Shown here: piece by piece, positions 56,806 through 64,000 of the stretch
Layout of the letters: the number at the start of each line of letters is the position of its first letter
Position numbering within the stretch: position 1 is the stretch's first letter
Assembly (NCBI GenBank): GCA_022560025.1
Contig: JAFISE010000025.1
Coordinates: 1 to 64,000 of the forward strand
Length of the DNA stretch: 64,000 nucleotides
Direction: 5' to 3'
From: Stagonosporopsis chrysanthemi
Taxonomy: Eukaryota > Ascomycota > Dothideomycetes > Pleosporales > Didymellaceae
Made by a program: the position numbers and the translations under genes
Notes under the pieces: model-generated
What the model saw: only the letters and a program-made list of their open reading frames with translations
What the model was told of the DNA's origin: nothing
Databases searched by the model: none

Positions 56806-58093
56806 ATGTCAACCATGGAATTGCCCTTGACGCGCGAATCCATCGTCGCCGCGCACGACCTGATCAAACCCCACCTCCACGCCACACCAGTGCTCACCAA
56901 CAACACCCTATCGAACCTCGCGTCTACACCACAATCCCCAGAAGCGCTAACGGGGACGCCATGGGAGGGCCAAGAGCCCGCAAAGCCAAAAGTCAGGCTG
57001 TTCTTCAAGGCCGAGAACTTCCAGAAGATCGGCGCGTTCAAGGTCAGAGGCGCGTTTCATGCAGTGTTGAGATTGATTGAGGAAAAGGGGATTGAGGAGG
57101 TCAGGAAGAAGGGAGTGATTACACATAGCTCTGGTATGTCCACTCTGCATTCTCTTTGCTGGCTACGAAAAGCATGCTGACTCTCGTTCCCCAGGTAATC
57201 ATGCACAAGCTCTCGCTCTCGCCGCCCGAACCTTCTCGATACCTGCCCACATCATTATGCCAACTATTTCTACCTCTTCGAAGATCGCCGGAACAAGGTC
57301 GCAAGGTGCTATAATCCATTTCTCCGGCTCCACGGCCACCGAGCGCGAAGCCGTCGTCGAAGAAGTCCTGAAAGACACCGGCGCAACCCTGATTCCCCCG
57401 TACGACCACCCACATATCATGCTAGGCCAGGGCACTATGGCGCTGGAGGTGGAGGCGGAGGTCGCAAAGCTGCTGTCCGAGAAGCCAGAGCTTAGCATCC
57501 ACTACAAGGATGGCGAGAAAGCAGCAGCGAAAGGTCTCGACGCCTACATTGCGCCCTGCGGCGGCGGTGGCATGCTCTCGGGCCAGGCCATCTACTTCCA
57601 CAATACACCTGTGCGTGTCTTCGGCGCAGAGCCGGAGTTCGAAGGTGCAGACGATGCCCGCCGTGGCGTTGCGGCTGGCGAGCGCGTTACCTCTGTCAAG
57701 TCTCTGACGATCGCAGACGGCCTACGCACGAACCTCGGCCCGCATACCTGGAGCATCATCTCAAAGGAGGAGTACGTGGCTGGCTTGTACGCCGTGACGG
57801 AGCAGAACATCAAGGACGCGCTACGTCTTGTGCTGGAGCGCATGAAGTGCTTTGTCGAGCCCAGCGCGGTGGTCGGACTCGCTACAGTGCTGTACAATGA
57901 GGACTTCAGGAAGATGGTGGAGCGTGAGGCTGGGGAGGAGGGCTGGGACATCGGACTGGTCTTTAGCGGTGGTAACACGACTATTGAGGCTATCGTGAAG
58001 ATGTTCGGTGATGCGGGAGAGCAGAAGAAGGAGAGAGAGGAGGGTGTTGTAGGTCTCGATGGGAAGAAGGTCGCTGAGAACGTTGCTGGGTGA
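56806..58093 (+). CDS. PLP-dependent serine/threonine dehydratase-like enzyme (SRY1/serine racemase type)
   Basis: Fold-type II PLP enzyme. Relatives dehydrate L-serine, L-threonine or threo-3-hydroxyaspartate, or racemise serine. Seen: exons 56806-57133 and 57195-58093 (61-bp intron), about 408 residues. The PLP lysine is Lys79 in FFKAENFQKIGAFKVRGA. Substrate loop HSSGNHAQALALAA spans the splice, phosphate-binding loop APCGGGGMLSG follows, and FSGGNTTIEA closes the active site. Compared with yeast Sry1 (326 residues), an extra segment (about 40-62) and a longer C-terminus account for the length. There is no C-terminal ACT domain, so it is not the allosteric threonine deaminase Ilv1. Cytosolic location is inferred. 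Confidence 0.9.
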
Positions 58094-58799
58094 GAAATTG
58101 TATGCGGTAGGCAGGAAGATGGTAGATTTTTGGAAGATAAAGAACCTTCCTGGGGTTGTTCGTACTCGAGCCTGTCTTGGGCTACTTGTGCTACTCACGC
58201 ATAGTGGCTACAATTATGGTCGAGGCGGCATCAGTATGAAGGGTGCCTCGAAGTATTGGTGGAGTCTAATACACGTATCTGCGGCGAAGCATGCGTGATC
58301 TTAGTGCATGTTGGCCACAATCTCATAAAGACTTTATAGACTACGAAAGCCCTACGCTGCTGGTAGAGATCACGAAAAACCCTCACTTCGAAAAATGAAG
58401 GCAATAGATATAAGAAACTATGTTATAATAGCTACGGATAATCGGGGTTGAGCTACATCATGGCAATAGAGGTGAGAAATAGCTACAACCTCAAAAAGTG
58501 AAGATGTAGAACGCGAACTGCTACTCTGCTGCAAGACATCACGAAGACCATCGCCTCAAACAGGAAAGGCAGTAGATACAAGTTGTTACACCACAACGGC
58601 TACATGTGGTTGCAGACAGGCGATAGCATCACGAAAGCAAAGCGAAGAAGAAGTCAAGTGAACCCATTGTATTGGTGATGTTGTTCTACAACAACACAAA
58701 GACTTCTATCTAGTGGCCAACACGGCCAGTACATGATCGGCTCTTCAGGGTGCCACCCACACACGCTCCACCAACACCAACACCAACACCACCACCGCC
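58094..58799. other. Intergenic region between convergent dehydratase and F-box-like genes
   Basis: 706 bp of A/T-rich, apparently non-coding sequence. It holds the diverged direct repeat listed separately and an (ACC/CAACAC)n run at about 58769-58797. Confidence 0.55.
58354..58610 (+). repeat. Diverged direct repeat, about 80 bp units 170 bp apart
   Basis: Copy A (about 58354-58436) and copy B (about 58522-58605) share CTGCTG..AGA..ATCACGAA.., then AAGGCARTAGATAYAAG and a closing GGCTAC-like element. The segment between also has related words such as GAAATAGCTAC. It may be a small degenerate satellite or remnant of an old element. No coding capacity, target-site duplication or terminal inverted repeat was recognised. 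Confidence 0.5.
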
Positions 58800-59579
58800 C
58801 TACTCCCTCCCCAAAATCGCCCTCTCCAGCGCCGGCTGCTCCTCCGCCATGGGGAAGTTGTAGATCCCCAGCACGGTGAATTTGACTTCACCGGCCTTGA
58901 TGGCGAAGTTGGCGTTCTGGAGGACGCCGAGGAACTCATCATCGAGCGGGAAGTGCTCGAATCTGGCCTGGATGACGAGGTCGAGGAAGCGGAGGCTTCC
59001 GAAGCCGACCTCGGGATGGGTGAGGTGGAGGAGGAACCAGACGGAGGGGCAGAACACCATCAATTGCTTGACGGTGGTGATCTTGCGAACCCCGTGAGGG
59101 GCCCAGAGGGTAGGCCAAGCGAAGGCGTTCTGCAGGAAGATATCAATGCGCATTGAGCGCAGGTGAGAGCGGAAATGGGGGAGAGGAAGGGGAGGAGGAA
59201 TCGCGGTGCCAAACCGGCCGAGCTTTGGGTGGACGACCTTGAAGGCGAAGTGGTAGTTCTCGTACATGGCTTCCATGAAGAAGCCACTGAAGTCGTGAGA
59301 CACGTTTCGAATCTTGTTGACCGAAGCGTAGCGGTTGAGGATGGGGAAGAGCCTTGAGTCGATGCACTCGTGGAACCTGGACTTCTCGGCGAACAGGCTC
59401 GTGGCCACCATGGTGAAGATCATGCGGACGAGCTCAGGGGGAAGCCTTCCCAGCTGAGGGCCGAGACCAGGCACAAAGTCTGGGATGTCGACGATCTGCT
59501 CCTGGGGAGCTGGGATCGGGATGGCTGCGATAGTCTTTCCCCTGAGAGTCGAGACCAAGCTGGTGATCGGGTTGCCCAT
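58800..59579 (-). CDS. F-box-like protein, function unknown
   Basis: Single exon, 259 residues, starting at the ATG at 59579. Seen: residues about 43-56 (LGRLPPELVRMIFTMVA) resemble the first helix of an F-box. The rest shows regular hydrophobic spacing (IRNVSHDFSGFFMEAMYENYHFAFKVV, LRFLDLVIQARFEHFP, VKFTVLGIYNF), typical of the many uncharacterised F-box-like proteins of filamentous ascomycetes. If it is an F-box protein, it would recruit substrates to an SCF ligase. The N-terminal LVSTLRGKTIAAIPIPAP is not a signal peptide. Confidence 0.7.
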   Translation of the reverse strand: MGNPITSLVSTLRGKTIAAIPIPAPQEQIVDIPDFVPGLGPQLGRLPPELVRMIFTMVATSLFAEKSRFHECIDSRLFPILNRYASVNKIRNVSHDFSGFFMEAMYENYHFAFKVVHPKLGRFGTAIPPPLPLPHFRSHLRSMRIDIFLQNAFAWPTLWAPHGVRKITTVKQLMVFCPSVWFLLHLTHPEVGFGSLRFLDLVIQARFEHFPLDDEFLGVLQNANFAIKAGEVKFTVLGIYNFPMAEEQPALERAILGRE

Positions 59580-61150
59580 CTTGATAGAGGTAATTGAAGC
59601 TGTAAAAGCGGATAGATGTGGATGAATGGATCAGGAGTCAGAGAGAAGAGTGTGAGATCGCCAAAGAAGCTGGAATCGGGGGCAGCCCAGCTTTAAGTAC
59701 CAGCCTCTGCGAGCGCTGTCGCTACCTGTGGGGCATTGCACTTTCATCGTGACTTCCAAAGAAGTCACAAGAGCAGCCGTTCCGTCATAATCGAGCTCGT
59801 ACGTTGATGAATCCTATGCTCCAATCTCCCAGAACGCGTTGCCATTCGTCGCAGAGCTTCACGATGTGAACCGGTGTTCAGAGCGGCTTGACCTGGCCGT
59901 CTCCGCGGCGCCGTGCTATTCCTAAAACTGCAGCGATTGCCCTCCGATTGGTAGAGCTTCAGCGGTTTTGTGGCGCCAAGGGAGAGCCGGCAACGGGCCT
60001 GGTGATGGGGTTGTTCATGTTGAACTTGCTGCGTTGGAAGCGAGTCGAAAGCGGCTAAGATGGGGAGATTGGAGGCAGTCCGCGAGCAGCGTCTGTGGCT
60101 GTTGCGTGGCTGTGATCTGGCTGTAGTCCGAGCAGAGAGGCTGTGACGCAGCGCGGGCAAAAAGGTACTTGCGAGCAAGGCAGGTATTTCTACAAGTTAT
60201 GTAGGAACGCTGCTCGTAGCACCTCTCGAGCCGCAGGATGGGTTTGCAGTGCCGTTTGCGGTGTGGGGAGTCAATTAGAGCATGGGCTTTGCAAGGTTTG
60301 CCTATAACTTTATTTGCCGGCCAGCAAAGTACTCGCCACGTCATCGTATGCGCAGAGAGCTCCGAAGAATCTGAACTTTGCGTCTACCATGAACCATCAA
60401 CAAGGCTCATTCCGGTACGAGAGACGGAGACTGTCAGTTAGGACATGGGCTATCATTCATGAACAAGAAGCAGGATTGATGTTCTGGCGATAGCAACTGG
60501 ATCCTTTGGGTTTGGCGTTGATGGGGAATGGAGCGAAATGCGATAAATTGCGGGGGCGATGGACGCTGTACTTCGCACTCGTCATGACAAGATAGACGCG
60601 GATCAGATAGCCTGTTGGAAGAGCGTGAGGTGGGATAACTGGGAGGGTGGTTTCAAGAGCATATCTGTGACGTTGGTCAGTACATGTATGGAGGCGGTCA
60701 TGATTGCGCGTATTAAGCACGAGGGTGAGTAACTAGCTAAGGACAAGAAACACGAGAGGCAAGAGTTCTATTTCTGTATTTCTGTCAGACTACGACTATG
60801 GTTATGACTGTTTGAATGGATGGCTAGCTGTAAGCTGCAGCTGTAAACTGATTGTTTGTGTTGTTAGTGTATAGCAGGAAAGATCTAGCGTCTGCGAAGC
60901 TTTTCAGCTTGCGTGAGCACTCGATCGATCCGCTGGTACCTTCAGCTGCCAGGCAGGGCAATGAAGAGATCTAAGCTGTTGGTGGAGTTGTGGTGTTGAA
61001 GTGACAGAAAAGGCAGTGATGCAAAGACGTTGTTTACGTGGCCCGAGCTTTGGTCTCGCCCCACAAGGGACGCCGCTAAAGTCAACTCACCTGGGGCAGT
61101 TAAACACTGCCGCCTCCAATGAGCGATCAGTCGAAGGCATTGAGGATGTC
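59580..61150. other. Divergent intergenic region upstream of the Zn2Cys6 gene
   Basis: 1.57 kb with only short unmotivated frames (59765-60178 minus, 60015-60344 minus, 60457-60720 minus). The last 150 bp stay in frame with the transcription factor, so a longer N-terminus starting at 61019 is possible. Confidence 0.45.
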
Positions 61151-63261
61151 ATGACCAAAAGGCCTTACGAAAGCATAGCAGCCTCGCCGTTTGCAGCGTC
61201 TTCTGGTCGGCAGGCTTCTCACGACGCCGATGGCGACGGGAGTCACGAGGATGGAGAAGGGTCGTCTCTGAAGAAGCCACGGTCTTTCATGGCGACCTTG
61301 GTATACCTTTCCTTCTTCGGTTCAACGACTATATTTGCTGACAGTGACAGGCCTGCGACATCTGTCGATCCAGGAAGACCCGATGTGACGAAGACAGGCC
61401 GAAATGCGGTTACTGTCGTGCCATGAATCTGGAATGTACTTATCAAACACCTCGCACCACCAAGAAAGATCAGTCAATGACGGTGGCTATCAACGCGATT
61501 CGGCGACTCGAAGCTAAGATTGAAGATTTGACGGCGGTGGTAAATGCTCTCAAGAGCGTCCCTACAGCACCCACCCCGACCCCCACACATGCCCTGGACC
61601 ATCGCTCACCAATGTCGGCTGTCTCACAACCAAGTCCAAGAAACGATGCACAGGGACCACTTGTGCCACGTCATGACCGATTGAGCGTTCACGAACCAGT
61701 CATGTCGCCACAAGCTGCGCCGACGCCTGGCAAAAGCCCTTTTGCGGTGCCTGAGACACAGACTAAGGTACCACTGTCATTCAGCCAGCACCGAGTTACC
61801 ATATGGCCCGCTGTCAGACAAGTCTTACCCGCAGATTTCGTTGCGGCATGCACAGATCTACCCCAGGACTACGTTGCCGATATCGAGAGTCACCGCGCGC
61901 CATTACCAACACACATCAATCGGCCGATTGGCACGCATGAAGCCTCATGGCTGATGGATTTGCCGCAATCTGTCGTGAAGGGAATCGCAGATGCATACTT
62001 TGCTGTTTTTCATCGAACTTCACCTGTTCTTGACAAGTTCCACTTTTACTCGAGCACACTAGGTGCTGCTGTTGAGACCGACTTTGGGCCTGATATAGAG
62101 TCGTGCCTAGTACTGACTGTTCTCGCCTTAGGCTGCCTCGCAGTGAAGGCACACGAGGAGGGCAACTTTGCTCTACCATCGCGCTTTGGCGTCAACGAGG
62201 GCGGCTTCGTTCGTCCAGAGTGGTACGAGCTCGTTGTGGATGATCAGCCAGGGCTGAAGTTTTTCAACGAAGCGCGAAAGCGGTTTGGCTTCCTCATGAC
62301 TCAGAACGGTCTTCAGGCAGGACAGTACTACATGCTGTCTACGCTGTACTACGCACAGACTCTACGGCCAATGGATTCGTGGACGACTGTAAACAGAGCA
62401 GCTTTGTGTTGCACAAGTATTCTGACACGTTCGGAAGCTATGAACTTTGACGAATGGGAGGGAGACATGTTTTCAAGATTATTTTGGAACACATTGATGT
62501 ACGAGACTGTCATCACGCAAGAGCTGGACACGTTACCGCACAGTGGCCTTCTCGAGTTCGAACCTGACATACCCCTGCCCAAATTCATGCCATGTCCGCG
62601 ACCAAAGACATCTATCGCTGGGTTGATCACAGACGAAGACGAATCCTTCTTCAACTTCCACTTCCTTGCTCAAGCAGCACATAGAATCATTCTTACGAGG
62701 GTAAAGCAGAATATCTACTACTATGCTGCGAGGGAAGCCTTCCCAGGTGCTGGCATCACAGTCGAAATGCACCATCAACTCGAGCAATGGCGCGCAAACT
62801 TGCCGCCAACGTTACAATTCGCAGACAATGAAAGCGCAGATGACTCGCCCAGTCCTGCGCATGTCATCGCAAAAGCCATGCTGCGTAGTCGCTATCTTGT
62901 CGCGAAGTTTCACATTGGCCGACCATTCCTCTACAAAGCGTTGCACGCGCCGAACTTTACCAACGATGCAGAGTATCGGGAGGTGCGAGAGGGCCTTCGA
63001 GGCGGCATGTTCTGGCCTACAACCATGGGTCTTTGCTCGCAGATGCTGTCAGCGTTGCCAATCAAATTTGGTTGGTGCTGCCAATGTTTCGGACAAGTGC
63101 TGCTGTTTCACGCTGTTGCGCGATCATCAGACGCCAAACTGAGAGAGACGTTACCAGATGGCTGGCAAGAATGGGTGCAAATCATGATGGTGCTTATTGA
63201 GAAGTGCGCGAGGGAGAGCCCGGGTATCGCAAAGGATTTCGAGTTGCTCAGCTTATTATAA
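61151..63261 (+). CDS. Zn2Cys6 fungal transcription factor
   Basis: DNA-binding regulator. Seen: exons 61151-61300 and 61351-63261 (50-bp intron), about 686 residues. The intron sits immediately before the binuclear zinc cluster, CDICRSRKTRCDEDRPKC continuing GYCRAMNLEC, with the standard C-x2-C-x6-C-x6-C-x2-C-x6-C spacing at about residues 52-78. A probable dimerisation helix follows (MTVAINAIRRLEAKIEDLTAVVNAL). The long C-terminal part resembles the fungal-specific transcription-factor (middle homology) region, with several Trp/Phe-rich helices. Target genes are unknown. No biosynthetic cluster lies next to it, so a local-cluster role is not suggested. The start at 61151 (MTKRPYES) is preferred to in-frame ATG at 61019 because the extra residues look like leader. 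Confidence 0.9.
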
Positions 63262-64000
63262 GGATCGCTCGGTGAGCGAAGATGCAGCACCGCCACCAGC
63301 AAGTCAACAGCATAGGCGCCCCTGATTTCGATCTGATCTCCTCCCGCACTGAGACCGTGGGGGATTTGCTTGCCCGACACAGAATTGCGCGAGGGACTCG
63401 AGTCTTATTCTAACCCTCGTTGTGTCTAGTGCCGATAAGGTGTTGCAAATACTACTGTGGCTGCCCGTATCCAGCGCCATCGTCGCAGAGGTTTGAAATC
63501 GTGTTGACAAGGAAAGCAGCGCATTCATGCTTAGTGCCTGCTGCGTGCCTGCTACATGCCTACTGCGATCCTGCCTGACACTGGTCTCTCTCACAGCGCG
63601 TTGCAGTGCGACACGACAAGCTTCTTGGATGCGACCAAGCAGGCGTTTCAAGGTGTTGCTCGCGGAGGATTACGCGTCGATCAATGGGCCCGTTTGTAAA
63701 TTTAGCTCTATACGAACACGCTGACGGACTCGGCGGCCGCGCTCTGCTCTGATTGCGCCGACGAGCTGGTGCAGCAGCGCATACACAGTAGGTGCAACTT
63801 CTGAGCATTCGTCGAACGTGTCACAGCAACTATGCAGTGGTGCATGACCTCGTCGAACCTCAGCCTCCAAGCCAAGAAGCAGCCTCGTCGCGGCGGTCGG
63901 GTGGCACTTAGCGGCGTCAAAACGGCCGCTTTTCCGTTTGACGCGTATCGTCATCACAAGTGCAGCACATCCCTGTCGGTCTAGGGAACGAGGATGCGTC
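63262..64000. other. Right-end flank
   Basis: 739 bp downstream of the transcription factor. Open frames near 63670-63957 (minus) are short and overlap one another. No gene is supported before the window ends. Confidence 0.45.

Noticed and set aside
59945..59975. A-box-like TTGGTAGAGCTTCAG
   Set aside because: No B-box 30-60 bp downstream and no cloverleaf.
61019..61150. 44-residue N-terminal extension of the Zn2Cys6 factor
   Set aside because: Open but low in protein-like character, and the downstream ATG gives the usual short lead into the zinc cluster. Kept only as an alternative.

Overview
The window is nuclear DNA of a filamentous ascomycete (Pezizomycotina), most likely a dothideomycete. 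Genes are split by short introns, mostly 45-65 bp with GT..AG ends and CTAAC/CTGAC-type branch points. They lie on both strands at about one per 2-2.5 kb. Families typical of such fungi are present: GRR1, Sec39, WSC domains, sedolisin, endopolygalacturonase and the HET domain. The class is inferred from gene content; no species is claimed.

Layout. 0-12.6 kb is housekeeping: the 3' end of a sterol O-acyltransferase, F-box/LRR protein GRR1 (-), an Ark1/Prk1-type actin-patch kinase (+), 40S ribosomal protein S12 (+) and the ER tethering protein Sec39 (-). 13-22 kb mixes membrane and secreted proteins: a GPI-anchored fasciclin protein, a rhomboid-like membrane protein, a PMP3-like proteolipid, a secreted 26-cysteine protein of unknown function, and a large secreted heme peroxidase with four WSC domains. 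23-28.8 kb holds two unrecognised genes, a secreted protein made of KEPAG-type repeats interrupted by an assembly gap, and a YwbE-domain protein with a C-terminal zinc finger. 29-41.5 kb is again mostly conserved: TPR/J co-chaperone, Yippee, zinc alcohol dehydrogenase, triple-KH RNA-binding protein, an unknown 230-aa protein and the HUT1 nucleotide-sugar transporter. 41.7-48.6 kb is accessory and gene-poor, with a broken HET-domain gene, an intact endopolygalacturonase and other coding remnants. 49-64 kb holds a HAD phosphatase, a sedolisin protease, a serine carboxypeptidase, a PLP serine/threonine dehydratase-like enzyme, an F-box-like protein, and a Zn2Cys6 transcription factor.

How the genes fit together. 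There is no operon logic and no secondary-metabolite cluster. The one functional theme is secretion: polygalacturonase, endo- and exo-acting proteases, a WSC peroxidase and Cys-rich or repeat proteins fit an organism that degrades or colonises plant material. Splice sites were read by eye from reading-frame continuity and family similarity, without transcript data. I found no convincing tRNA, rRNA, CRISPR array or intact transposon. No clearly new multi-gene system is visible. The best leads are the WSC peroxidase, the Cys-rich secreted protein, the repeat protein, and two introns that can be read through without a stop.
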